Translations under genes and position numbers: made by a program
Assembly: GCF_000720455.1 (NCBI RefSeq)
Contig: NZ_JOAK01000008.1
Span: 124,001-188,000, forward strand
Length of the DNA stretch: 64,000 bases
Direction: 5' to 3'
Source of the DNA: Streptomyces virginiae
GTDB taxonomy: Bacteria > Actinomycetota > Actinomycetes > Streptomycetales > Streptomycetaceae
The notes under the pieces: model-generated
Told to the model about the DNA's origin: nothing
What the model saw: the letters and a program-made list of their open reading frames with translations, nothing else
Database searches by the model: none
Shown: positions 34,063-42,381 of the stretch, in pieces
Layout of the letters: every line of letters starts with the position of its first letter
Numbering within the stretch: the stretch's first letter is position 1

Positions 34063-36432
34063 ATGTCTCCCATAGAACCCGAAGGCGTAAGAGGGCAGTC
34101 GACGCCGCGTCGGTGGCGCAACGTGCGCCTGCGCACCCTCCTCATCTGGCTGGCAGTGGTCCCCACCGTGGCGATGGGCACCCAAGTCACGGTGACCGCA
34201 CAACGGTTGCTGGAGCAGTCGGCCCAACTGCGGGCCGACGTGGAGGCCGCCGAGCGGGTCGGAGCCCCGCTCTACACGCTGATGGTCGACATGCAGGCGG
34301 AGCGGACGGCAACCGCCTCCCTGTGGGCGGGCACCGCCGGGTCCGAGGGTGAACTGCGCATACGGCGCGCCGCCACGGACTCCGCCGCGGCCGAGTTCCG
34401 CGCACTCGCCGACGATCCCTCACGGTCCTTCACGGAAGTGACCCGGCAGCTCGAGAAGCTGGCCGCCCACCGCCAGCGCGCGGACACCCGCAGCGGCGCC
34501 GCCGACAGCACCCTCGCCTACTACTCCGAGGTCATCGGCAAGGTCATCCAGGTCTACCAGCAGGAGTTCAGCCACGCGGAGGACGCCGAACTCGCCCAGG
34601 CGAGCCGCCCCGTGGTCTCGATGCTCCAGGCCACCGAGATGGTGGCGCGCGAGGACACCGTCCTGGCCCTCGCCGGGCCGTCCGGAGAACTCGGCTTCGT
34701 CGGCTACGACCAGTTCGTCAGCTCCCTGGGAGCCCAGCGCTACCTGCACGAAGCCCTGATCGTGCCGCACCTGACGGCGCGGGACGAGCGGTTCTACGAG
34801 AGGGTCGTCGGCTCCGAGGACTGGCAGGAGAAGACGCGCATCGAGAACGCGGTCCTCTCCGGGCACAAGGACACCGTCTCGGGCATCAGACTCCCCGGCG
34901 AGGTGAGCGGCTGGTCGTCCGCGCACGCCAACTTCTCCGTGCAGATGACCACGCTCAACATCGACCTGGCGCGCTCGGTGCTCGCCCGCGGCGAGGCCAA
35001 GGCCGGGGAGCTGCAGGCCGAGGTCGCCTGGCTGATAGCCGGGAGCGGCGGCGGACTGCTGGCCGTCGTCGTCGTGGTCGTGTTCACCACCCGGTCGGTC
35101 CTCCGCCGCCTGCGCGAACTGCACGAGCGCACGGTGACCGTGGCCGAGCAGACCCTCCCCGACGTCGTCGCCCGGCTCCAGCACGGACAGACCGTGGACC
35201 CGCAGGCCCTGCCGGCCGTGAGCGGGGACCGGGACGAGGTCGGGCGCATCAGCGACGCGTTCGCCCGGGCCGTCGCCGTGTCGGTGGACGGCCACCGCCG
35301 GCTGGCCGCCGAGCGCCACGGGTTCGGCCTGTTCGCCTCGGGCATCGCCTCGCGCACCGGAAACCTCGTCAGCCGCCAGCTGAGCCTCACCGAGGACCTC
35401 CAGGACACCTTCGGCCACGACGAGGCCCTGCTCGCCCAGCTCATGCGGTCCGACCAGCTGACGGTCGGCATGCGGCGGCAGATCGAGAACCTCCTGATCC
35501 TGGCGGGCGGCGAGGTACCCGACCCGCACACCGAGCCCATGCGCGTCGCCGACCTGCTGCGCGAAGCCGCCGCGGAGGTCGAGGACTTCCGGCGCATCGA
35601 GCGGCAAGCCCTGGACGAGACCAGCGTGGAGCCGAGCGCCATCAGCCAGATCAGCCACCTGCTGGCCGAGCTGCTGGACAACGCCACCCGGTTCTCCCCG
35701 CCGAAGTCCAAGGTGGTCATCCGCGCCGAACTGGTCGCGGACGGCCTGTCGGTGGAGATCGAGGACCGCGGCCCGCGGGTCACCCCCGAGCGGTACGAGG
35801 AGATGAACGGCCGCCTGCACCAGGCCCCGCCGTACTCCGTCCTCGCGCAGAACGCCCACCGCCTCGGCCTGTTCGTCGTGGGCCACCTCGCCGACCAGCT
35901 CGGGGCCACGGTCACCCTGCGCCGCTCGGTGTACGGGGGCACCTGCGCCGTGGTGGTCCTGCCCGCGGAACTGCTGCTGCCGAGCGAGGAGGAGACCCCG
36001 CGCGAGCCCGCCCGTCGAGAACCCGCACTCGTGGCCGCGGCATCCGCCGCGGCACCCGCTCCTGCCCCGGCCGCCATCCCTCCCGCCCCCGCAGAGGAGC
36101 CCGAGCCCGAGCCCGTGCAGGAGCAGGAGCAGGAGCCCGAGCCGGTGGCGCACACGAGCGCCGGACTCCCCAGCCGCCGTACCACGACGCCCCGGCACGC
36201 GCCCGCCACCGCACTCGCGGTCCGGCCTGCCCCGGCGTCCGCCCCCACGCGGCCGGCCCTCCCCGAGCGCGTCCCGCAGACCCACATAGCCGACGAACTG
36301 CGCGCGCCCCACGCGCCGGAAACACAGGTCCCCCAGGACACCGCGACACCCGAAGAGGTCGCCGACGCCTGGGCGGACTACGAACAGGGGACCCAGACAG
36401 TGGAAGAAGAGCTCCGACGGGATCAGCCATGA
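34063..36432 (+). CDS. cvnA: Conservon sensor kinase-like protein CvnA (NIT-domain)
   Basis: A 789-residue membrane sensor. TM1 (about 24-42, LRTLLIWLAVVPTVAMG) and TM2 (about 320-342) flank a ~275-residue extracellular nitrate/nitrite-sensor-like helical domain. A HAMP-like segment and an ATPase domain follow, with the N-box HLLAELLDNATRFSPP near 535 and IEDRGP; no canonical phospho-His motif is obvious. The last ~120 residues are Pro/Glu/Ala-rich (EEPEPEPVQEQEQEPEP) and disordered. ATG 34063 follows GAGG. It heads a four-gene conservon, coupled to cvnB by ATGA. Conservons form membrane complexes resembling eukaryotic G-protein-coupled systems. Confidence 0.93.
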   Translation: MSPIEPEGVRGQSTPRRWRNVRLRTLLIWLAVVPTVAMGTQVTVTAQRLLEQSAQLRADVEAAERVGAPLYTLMVDMQAERTATASLWAGTAGSEGELRIRRAATDSAAAEFRALADDPSRSFTEVTRQLEKLAAHRQRADTRSGAADSTLAYYSEVIGKVIQVYQQEFSHAEDAELAQASRPVVSMLQATEMVAREDTVLALAGPSGELGFVGYDQFVSSLGAQRYLHEALIVPHLTARDERFYERVVGSEDWQEKTRIENAVLSGHKDTVSGIRLPGEVSGWSSAHANFSVQMTTLNIDLARSVLARGEAKAGELQAEVAWLIAGSGGGLLAVVVVVVFTTRSVLRRLRELHERTVTVAEQTLPDVVARLQHGQTVDPQALPAVSGDRDEVGRISDAFARAVAVSVDGHRRLAAERHGFGLFASGIASRTGNLVSRQLSLTEDLQDTFGHDEALLAQLMRSDQLTVGMRRQIENLLILAGGEVPDPHTEPMRVADLLREAAAEVEDFRRIERQALDETSVEPSAISQISHLLAELLDNATRFSPPKSKVVIRAELVADGLSVEIEDRGPRVTPERYEEMNGRLHQAPPYSVLAQNAHRLGLFVVGHLADQLGATVTLRRSVYGGTCAVVVLPAELLLPSEEETPREPARREPALVAAASAAAPAPAPAAIPPAPAEEPEPEPVQEQEQEPEPVAHTSAGLPSRRTTTPRHAPATALAVRPAPASAPTRPALPERVPQTHIADELRAPHAPETQVPQDTATPEEVADAWADYEQGTQTVEEELRRDQP

Positions 36433-36848
36433 CCACCTCATCGAACACCGCGGCATCCAACGACGCGATCTACAGCGTCCTCGACAACAACCTGAGCAGG
36501 ATCGCCGGCATCCAGGGAGCCGTGCTCCTGTCCAACGACGGCATCCGGCTCAGCGACTACCTGCTGGACCAGCCCCAGGCCGAGCGCATGGCGGCCGCCG
36601 CGTCAGGCATCGCCTCCACGATGAAGGCGATATCCCGGGAGATCGACGGCGGCCGCGTCATCCGCCAGCTCGTCGAGATGGACGACAGGTACCTGTGCAT
36701 CGTCGGGTGCGGTGAAGGCAGCACGCTCATCGTGGTGACCTCCCGCAAGGCGCGCCTCGGCGAGCTGGGCGGCGAGGCCGTACGCACCGCGCAGGCGCTC
36801 GGCGAATGGCTGGGCACCCCCGAGCGCGGCCAGGCGCCGAACTCGTAA
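36429..36848 (+). CDS. cvnB: Roadblock/LC7 protein CvnB
   Basis: A 139-residue roadblock/LC7 protein, the MglB-like partner of the conservon GTPase. Motifs: NLSRIAGIQGAVLLSNDGIRLSD, ERMAAAASGIASTMKAISREI, VIRQLVEMDDRYLCIVGCGEGS. It probably modulates nucleotide exchange or hydrolysis on CvnD. ATG overlaps the cvnA stop by 4 bases, and its TAA overlaps the cvnC ATG by one base. Confidence 0.95.
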   Translation: MTTSSNTAASNDAIYSVLDNNLSRIAGIQGAVLLSNDGIRLSDYLLDQPQAERMAAAASGIASTMKAISREIDGGRVIRQLVEMDDRYLCIVGCGEGSTLIVVTSRKARLGELGGEAVRTAQALGEWLGTPERGQAPNS

Positions 36849-37219
36849 TGCCGCAGGACGAGCCGCCACAGCCCGCGAGCCGCCGCCGTACGCGGCTGTA
36901 CGCCCTCACCGACGGCCGTACCGCCGCTGAGCACACCGTCCTGACCATGGACACCACCATCACGGCGGCGGTCGCCGGCGACGCGCACGGGGGACTGCCC
37001 ACCGAGTGGCAGGAGATCCTCGTCATGTGCGCGCCGCCGGGCGGGCGCGCGGTCGCGGAGATAGCGGCGCGGATGAACATCCGACTCACCCCGATGACGC
37101 TGCTCCTCGGGGAACTCGCCGACCGCGGGCTGATCACCCATCGGCCGCCCCTGGCGGCCTCCGACACCACCGACGTCAACCTGCTCATGAGAATCAGGGA
37201 CAACCTTGCCCGGATATGA
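36848..37219 (+). CDS. cvnC: DUF742 protein CvnC
   Basis: A 123-residue DUF742 protein. Motifs: SRRRTRLYALTDGRTA, HTVLTMDTTITA, EWQEILVMCAPPGGRAVAEIAARMN, RLTPMTLLLGELADRGLITHR (winged-helix-like) and VNLLMRIRDNLARI. The start ATG 36848 shares one base with the cvnB stop (TAATG). DUF742 proteins are constant conservon members, with a winged-helix fold of unknown target. Confidence 0.94.
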   Translation: MPQDEPPQPASRRRTRLYALTDGRTAAEHTVLTMDTTITAAVAGDAHGGLPTEWQEILVMCAPPGGRAVAEIAARMNIRLTPMTLLLGELADRGLITHRPPLAASDTTDVNLLMRIRDNLARI

Positions 37220-37817
37220 CACGCCCGCCCCGTCCTCCTCCCGGGAACCGGCCCCGGTCAAGATCCTCATCGCCGGTGGCTTCGGAGTCGGCAAGACCAC
37301 CCTGGTGGAGACGATCTCCGAGATCGAGCCGCTGCGGACGGAGGAGCGGCTGACGGCCGCGGGCATCGGCGTCGACGACCTCGACGGCATCGAGTCCAAG
37401 ACCCTCACCACCGTCGCGATGGACTTCGGCCGGATCACCCTCACCGACGCCGGAGTCGTCCTCTACCTTTTCGGCACACCGGGCCAGGAACGCTTCTGGT
37501 TCATGTGGGACGACCTCCTGGGCGGCGCTCTCGGGGCGATCGTGCTGGTCGACACCCGACGCCTCGACCGCAGTTTCCCGGCCGTCGACTTCTTCGAGAG
37601 CCGCGGCCTGCCCTTCGTGGTCGGCGCGAACTGCTTCCACGGCGAACAGCCCTACACCGCCGAGGAGATCGGCGCGGCCCTGCACCTGCGGGATCCGAAC
37701 ACGCCCGTCCTCATGCTCGACGCCCGCTCGCGCACGGACGTCCGCGCGTCCCTGCTCCGCCTCCTCGACGTACTCATCGACAAGGCGCGCCGGACCCCGG
37801 CACCGGTCACCGGCTGA
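37206..37817 (+). CDS. cvnD: Conservon GTPase CvnD
   Basis: A 203-residue Ras/MglA-like small GTPase. The P-loop is IAGGFGVGKTTLVE near residue 22, switch II is LYLFGTPGQERFWFMWDDL, and the specificity region is VVGANCF where NKxD would be expected. It starts at TTG 37206 inside cvnC (14-base overlap) with AGGGAC just upstream; no ATG or GTG is in frame before the P-loop. It is the last conservon gene, convergent with the epimerase gene across an overlap of about 11 bases. No adjacent co-directional cvnE P450 follows. Confidence 0.92.
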   Translation: MPGYDTPAPSSSREPAPVKILIAGGFGVGKTTLVETISEIEPLRTEERLTAAGIGVDDLDGIESKTLTTVAMDFGRITLTDAGVVLYLFGTPGQERFWFMWDDLLGGALGAIVLVDTRRLDRSFPAVDFFESRGLPFVVGANCFHGEQPYTAEEIGAALHLRDPNTPVLMLDARSRTDVRASLLRLLDVLIDKARRTPAPVTG

Positions 37818-38721
37818 CCACCCCGGCCCCGGCCGCCACCACGTCTCCCAGATGGTCCGCCAGGGTGCGGCGCGGGGTCCAGCCCCGGGAGCGGGCCCGG
37901 GTCAGGTCCAGGACCACCGGGTGGGCCAGCTGGTCCACCGCGTACCGGCTGAGGACCGGCTCGGCGGTCGCCAGAGCCTCCGCGATCCGGGCCGCCGTAC
38001 GGGCCACCCGCAGCGGCAGGTGCCGGATGCGGGCCCGGACGCCGTGCGCGTCCAGCACCGCGCGGACCGCTGCGTCGCGTCCGTACGGCTGCCCGTCGGC
38101 CACGTTGTACGCCCCCGGCGGCCAGGCCGCGGCCGCGAGGCAGGCCTCCGCCAGGTTCTCCACCGCCGTCAGGCTGAGCCGCACGTCCGGGCCCGGCAGC
38201 AGCAGGGTGCCCGCCCGGACCCGGGACAGCAGCCGCGGCAGCAGCGTGGTGTCGCCCGGCCCGTACACGGCCCGGGGGCGCAGCACCACCGCCCCGGCGG
38301 CCAGGGCCAGCGACTCGCCCGCCGCCTTCGTACGGCCGTAGGCGTTCAACTGCCCGGTGCGCGGGTGGTCCTCGCCGACCAGGGAGCGGTCCGGCCGCGG
38401 GTCGTAGACGCTGGCGCTGCTCACCCACACCACCGGCCGGCCCGCCGCGGCCCGCATGAGCCGCTCGGTGCCGGCGACGTTGACCTCGTGCATCAGCGCC
38501 TCCGCCGCCGAGCCGGGGGAGGGGTCGCCGACCGCCGCCGCGCAGTGCACCACCAGCTCCACCCCGGTGAGGTCCGGGTCGCCCGCGGTCGCGTCCCAGA
38601 AGCGGTGCTCGCCCACCGGGCCCGGCCTGCGCCCCAGGCCCACCACCCGCGCGCCGGCCGCCGCGGCGGCGCGCGCCACGTGTCCGCCGCAGAAGCCGCT
38701 CGCGCCCGTGACCGCGATCAC
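37807..38721 (-). CDS. NAD-dependent epimerase/dehydratase (OleD-like extended SDR)
   Basis: A 304-residue extended short-chain dehydrogenase. The nucleotide motif is VTGASGFCGGHVARA at residues 4-18, the active-site Ser in VWVSSASVYDP, and Tyr/Lys in AYGRTKAAGE. It resembles 3-beta-hydroxysteroid-dehydrogenase-like reductases such as OleD, which reduce 2-alkyl-3-ketoacids. GTG 38721 overlaps the P450 stop (GTGA). It is the last gene of the five-gene operon (KAS III, GT2, AMP ligase, P450, SDR). Its stop overlaps the end of the convergent cvnD. Confidence 0.85.
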   Translation of the reverse strand: MIAVTGASGFCGGHVARAAAAAGARVVGLGRRPGPVGEHRFWDATAGDPDLTGVELVVHCAAAVGDPSPGSAAEALMHEVNVAGTERLMRAAAGRPVVWVSSASVYDPRPDRSLVGEDHPRTGQLNAYGRTKAAGESLALAAGAVVLRPRAVYGPGDTTLLPRLLSRVRAGTLLLPGPDVRLSLTAVENLAEACLAAAAWPPGAYNVADGQPYGRDAAVRAVLDAHGVRARIRHLPLRVARTAARIAEALATAEPVLSRYAVDQLAHPVVLDLTRARSRGWTPRRTLADHLGDVVAAGAGVVSR

Positions 38722-39986
38722 GGTGCCGCCCGTACGCACAGCGTCCGCCAGCCCGGCAGGGCCGCACCCCGGTCCACCCGGGCCCGCGTCACCACGGGCC
38801 GGAACGGGGCCAGCGCCGCCAGTACGTCCGCCAGCTGGACGGACGCCAGCCGAGCCCCGGGGCACGCGTGCGTCCCGGCGCCGAACACCAGCCGGGACAG
38901 GGCCGGTTCGGCCGGCCGGCGGGCGTCCGGGTCGCGCCGGTGCGCGTGTGCCGCGTGCCGGGCGACCAGCAACAGCCGGTCGCCGGCCCGCACCGGGCAG
39001 CCGCCGACCGTGCCGTCCGCCGCGGCCGCGCGCGGCAGCAGCGGCGAGGCCGCCGTGACCCGCAGCAGCTCGGCCGCCAGGGCCGCGCGCAGCGTCTCGT
39101 CGGCGGCCTGGTCCCACAGCCCGGCATCGGCGCACCAGGCCACCGCCCGCGGCAGCGCGGCCACGGTGGTGTTCACCGCGGCCACCGCCACCATCGCGGC
39201 CAGCGCACCGTCGGCCCCACCGGCGGCGTGCCCGATCCGTACCGCCTGCTCGGCGGGGCCCGGCAGGAACGCCTGCCGCGTCGTCACGGGTCGCCGGTGC
39301 TCCGCACGGCCTTCCCGGTCCCCCTCGCCCTCGCACGTACCGGACCCCGCCGAGCACGCCCCGCGGGCGGTCGGCGCCGGTTCGCGGCCCCTTCCCAGGA
39401 GTTCCCGCAGCCGCCCGGCGGCCCGGGCCGCGGCGGCCTCGGCGCGGGGGCGGCGCGGCCCGGGCAGGTGGCTGCGTACGGAGGCGGCCGCGGCCTCGGC
39501 GGCGGCCCGCGCGACCTCGGACGGGTCGGCGCCGGAGCCCAGCAGGGCGCACACCACCGTCCCGGACAGTTCCCGGGCCAGCTCGACGAGGTCCACCTCC
39601 GCGCCCTCGGCGAGCGGCGCGAGGCGGCGTGCGAGCAGGGGCTGCCACCGCGCCCGCAGCTCCTCCACGCCGGCCGCGCCGAGGCCGCCCGCGAGGTCCC
39701 GCCGGTCCGCCCGGTGCCCGCCGCCCTCCTGGTCGAAGAGCACGCCCCCGTCGCCACCCAGCGCGGTGCGCGCGGCGGAACCCGTGGTGCCCTCGGCGGT
39801 CCGGTCGAGCGGCAGCCGGGTCAGGGCCTCGCGGTAGGCTTCCGTCCCGTGCACCAGCAGGGTGCCGCCGATCCGGCGGACGGGCCGTCCGCGCGTCGCG
39901 GCGAGCAGCCCGAACAGCAAGGGGTGCCCGCCCAGGTAGACCCGCCGGTCGCGGCGCCGCGCCCGGGCGTGGGACGTGGGGTTCAT
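38718..39986 (-). CDS. Cytochrome P450, divergent I-helix
   Basis: A 422-residue P450. The haem loop is VFGAGTHACPGARLA with the ligand Cys375. An ELLR (ExxR) lies at the K-helix. The I-helix region reads MVAVAAVNTTVAAL, so the usual AGxxT acid-alcohol pair is altered. A ~40-residue Gly/Arg/Glu insertion near 200-245 is compositionally odd. ATG 39986 follows GGAGGTAGAGCCTTG. Coupled to the SDR by GTGA, it is separated from the upstream AMP ligase by 173 bases. It probably tailors the cluster product; the I-helix suggests unusual oxygen handling or a non-hydroxylating reaction. Confidence 0.88.
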   Translation of the reverse strand: MNPTSHARARRRDRRVYLGGHPLLFGLLAATRGRPVRRIGGTLLVHGTEAYREALTRLPLDRTAEGTTGSAARTALGGDGGVLFDQEGGGHRADRRDLAGGLGAAGVEELRARWQPLLARRLAPLAEGAEVDLVELARELSGTVVCALLGSGADPSEVARAAAEAAAASVRSHLPGPRRPRAEAAAARAAGRLRELLGRGREPAPTARGACSAGSGTCEGEGDREGRAEHRRPVTTRQAFLPGPAEQAVRIGHAAGGADGALAAMVAVAAVNTTVAALPRAVAWCADAGLWDQAADETLRAALAAELLRVTAASPLLPRAAAADGTVGGCPVRAGDRLLLVARHAAHAHRRDPDARRPAEPALSRLVFGAGTHACPGARLASVQLADVLAALAPFRPVVTRARVDRGAALPGWRTLCVRAAP

Positions 39987-40159
39987 CAAGGCTCTACCTC
40001 CGTGGGATCGGCGGGCCGGGGGGAACAGAGGCCGGGGCTGCGGGCGCGGTTCCGCGCCGCGGCCCGGCGGCGTGGTTCCGGGCCCGGCGGGCCGGGGCCG
40101 CTGCCGTCGTGGCGGCTCCGGAGGCGCACCGGGTCCGGGCGACACGCCGGGTCCGGGCG
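39987..40159 (-). other. 173-base gap inside the Ole-like operon
   Basis: A GC-rich spacer between the AMP-ligase stop and the P450 start, the only sizeable gap in the operon. It contains Gly/Pro-codon-like repeats (CCGGGTCCGGGC near 40130-40170) and no gene. An internal promoter for the P450-SDR pair is possible. Confidence 0.4.
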
Positions 40160-41638
40160 TCATGCCGGGCCCAGGTGGCGGGCCGCCAGGGCGGCCGTCG
40201 CCGCCCGGTCCGGCTTGCGGGAGCGTCCCGACAGCGGGATCCGCGCGAGGAGCACCTCGTCCGGGCGGGCCGTGCCCATCCGGGCGACCGGCCCCGACAG
40301 GGCCGCGCGCAGGGCCGGTTCGTCCGCGCCGCGCTGCGGCTGTACGACGGCGACGAGGCGTTCGTCGCCGTCGCCCGCCGGGATCCCGACGAGCACGGCC
40401 AGCTCCACCCCCGGCACGTGCAGGGCGGGCTCGTACAGCCCCGGGTAGATGTTCTCGGCCCCGCGCAGCACCATGTCCTTGCACCGGCCCTCCAGGACGA
40501 TCCGGCCCGCGGCGTCCAGCCGCGCCCGGTCGCCCGTACGCACCCACGGATCGGGTTCCTCGCCGAGGTAGCGGTGGCGGGCCGCCGGCCCGGCCAGCAG
40601 CAGCTCTCCGGCCTCGTCCCGGCCGGCCCGTACGCCGGGCAGCGGGGCCCCGACCAGGTCCCCGGCCCCGTCGAAGGCGGACTTCTCCCGCGACTCGACC
40701 GCGGCGGCGGGGAACAGCTCGGTGAGCGCGTACACGCCCCAGGCCTCGGCCGCGCCCGCGTCCCGTACGCGTTCCAGCAGGCCGGCGCCGGCCGGCGCGG
40801 AGCCCGTCCACACCCGGCCGTGGAACCGGTCCCCTGCGCCCAGCGCGTCCCGCAGCCGGGGCGGGGTCAGATAGGTGTCCGAGGGCCGCAGCCGGTGCAA
40901 CTGCCGGGCCAGCACCCGGGCGTTGCCGGCCGGCAGGGCCACGGCGGCGCCGCGCGTCAGGGAGGGGACGAGGACGAAGAAGGTCCCGCCGAGCACCGGC
41001 TCGTCCCCGCGGGCGCCGAAGAGGGACGCGACCGTGGCCATGCCGGCCGAAAGGCTCGCCCGGGTGTGCACCACGGCCCGCGGCCGGGAGGTGGTCCCGG
41101 AGGTGAACACGATCACCGCGTCGGCGTCGCCGTCCACGGCGGCGCGCGCGGGCAGGCCACGCCGGGGCGCGCCCAGGTCCAGCGAGGGCGCGCACCCCGG
41201 CAGCCGGGGCCCGACCGTGGCCACCGGCCCGAGGCCCGCCAGGTCCGGCAGCGCGAGCCCGGCCCGGCGGGCCAGCGGCCGGGCCCAGCCCGCCACCGCC
41301 TGCGCGGCCGCGTCGGCCAGCACCAGCGCGGGCCGGGCCAGCGCCAGACGGGCCCGCAGTACGTCGGGCCCGGCGCCCGGGTCCAGGACGGCCCCGCGCA
41401 GGCCGAGGCGCCACAGCGCGAGCAGGACGGCGAGGGCCCGCGGCCCGGGGCGCACGGCGACCCCGACGGTGTCCCCGGCGCGCAGCCCGCGCGCGTGCAG
41501 GGCCGCGGCGAACGCGTCCGCCAGCTCGGCGAGTTCGCCGCGCGTGGCCCGCACCCGGGGCGCGCCGGTACGGGTGGCGGTGAGCACGGCGGGCCGCTCG
41601 GGGCGGCTGCGCAGCGCGTGGTCGAGTCGGTCCAGCAT
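40160..41638 (-). CDS. AMP-binding acyl-adenylate/beta-lactone synthetase-like enzyme (OleC-like)
   Basis: A 492-residue ANL-superfamily enzyme. Motifs: phosphate loop VFTSGTTSRPRAVVH, AWGVYALTELFP (A5), WVRTGDRARLD (A7 Asp), GRCKDMVLRGAENIYP (A8) and the C-terminal SGRSRKPDRA with the candidate A10 Lys. ATG 41638 overlaps the GT2 stop by one base (TGATG). In the context of a KAS III and an extended SDR it matches the OleC position, where the enzyme adenylates a beta-hydroxy acid and closes a beta-lactone. A plain acyl-CoA ligase is the alternative. Confidence 0.87.
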   Translation of the reverse strand: MLDRLDHALRSRPERPAVLTATRTGAPRVRATRGELAELADAFAAALHARGLRAGDTVGVAVRPGPRALAVLLALWRLGLRGAVLDPGAGPDVLRARLALARPALVLADAAAQAVAGWARPLARRAGLALPDLAGLGPVATVGPRLPGCAPSLDLGAPRRGLPARAAVDGDADAVIVFTSGTTSRPRAVVHTRASLSAGMATVASLFGARGDEPVLGGTFFVLVPSLTRGAAVALPAGNARVLARQLHRLRPSDTYLTPPRLRDALGAGDRFHGRVWTGSAPAGAGLLERVRDAGAAEAWGVYALTELFPAAAVESREKSAFDGAGDLVGAPLPGVRAGRDEAGELLLAGPAARHRYLGEEPDPWVRTGDRARLDAAGRIVLEGRCKDMVLRGAENIYPGLYEPALHVPGVELAVLVGIPAGDGDERLVAVVQPQRGADEPALRAALSGPVARMGTARPDEVLLARIPLSGRSRKPDRAATAALAARHLGPA

Positions 41639-42381
41639 CAGCGGGGGTCGTCCGTTCCGTGGGTGCCGCTGCCCTGGTCCAGGTACCAGCGGGCGGTGCC
41701 GGCGATCCCGTAGGCCCGCAGGCGCCGCGTCGAGTTCTCCACGACCATCTCCCGGCAGTGGACGATCCGGTCGGTGTGGCGGCGCACGGCGTTGAGGAAC
41801 AGCCGGTCGGTCGGCGAGGGGCGCCGCGGCATGCCGCCGACGGCCAGGTACAGCTCGGCGGTGATCGCCATGTTGTTCCCGGCGTGCATGCGGTACGGAG
41901 CCCGGTAGCCGTGGCGGCGGGCGTGCCGCGGCCGCAGCCGGCCGAAGAGCGCGGCGAGCGCCACCAGCACACCGAAACCGGCCCGGCCCAGCGGGCCGTG
42001 CTCGTCGCGCCGGGCCACGATCCGCCCGCACACGAGCCCGGGGCGGCGGGTGAGCGCGCCCCGTGCGGCCGCCGTCCAGCCGGGCCGGGGCAGGCAGTCT
42101 GCGTCGGTGCGGGCGAGGAGCGCCGCGCCCCGGCCGATCGCGTACCGGAAACCGGTGTCCACGGCGGAGCCGACACCCTTCTCGGGCTCCTCGATCACCT
42201 CCACCGGGAAGGGGGCGCGGGCCGCGAACTCCCGGGCGAGGTCGCCCGTGCCGTCCGCCGAGGCGTTGTCGACGACGAGCAGGGTGAATTCGCGGTCCCG
42301 CTGCGCGGCGAGCGCCCGCAGGGTGTCCGCGAGCCGCGCCTCCTCCTCGTGGGCGGGCACCACGACCCACAGGCGGTTCAC
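41638..42381 (-). CDS. Glycosyltransferase family 2
   Basis: A 247-residue GT-A fold glycosyltransferase. The N-terminal motif is LWVVVPAHEEEARLADTL, followed by LLVVDNASADGT and the metal-binding LLARTDADCLPRPGW (DxD). A hydrophobic patch (GFGVLVALAALFG) may contact the membrane. GTG 42381 overlaps the KAS III stop (GTGA). Coupling to a lipid-forming trio suggests it glycosylates the cluster product or a carrier; donor and acceptor cannot be read. Confidence 0.88.
   Translation of the reverse strand: MNRLWVVVPAHEEEARLADTLRALAAQRDREFTLLVVDNASADGTGDLAREFAARAPFPVEVIEEPEKGVGSAVDTGFRYAIGRGAALLARTDADCLPRPGWTAAARGALTRRPGLVCGRIVARRDEHGPLGRAGFGVLVALAALFGRLRPRHARRHGYRAPYRMHAGNNMAITAELYLAVGGMPRRPSPTDRLFLNAVRRHTDRIVHCREMVVENSTRRLRAYGIAGTARWYLDQGSGTHGTDDPR

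Noticed and set aside
36848..39986. The P450 at 38718-39986 as the conservon cvnE gene
   Set aside because: It is on the opposite strand and translationally coupled to the SDR, so it belongs to the Ole-like operon.
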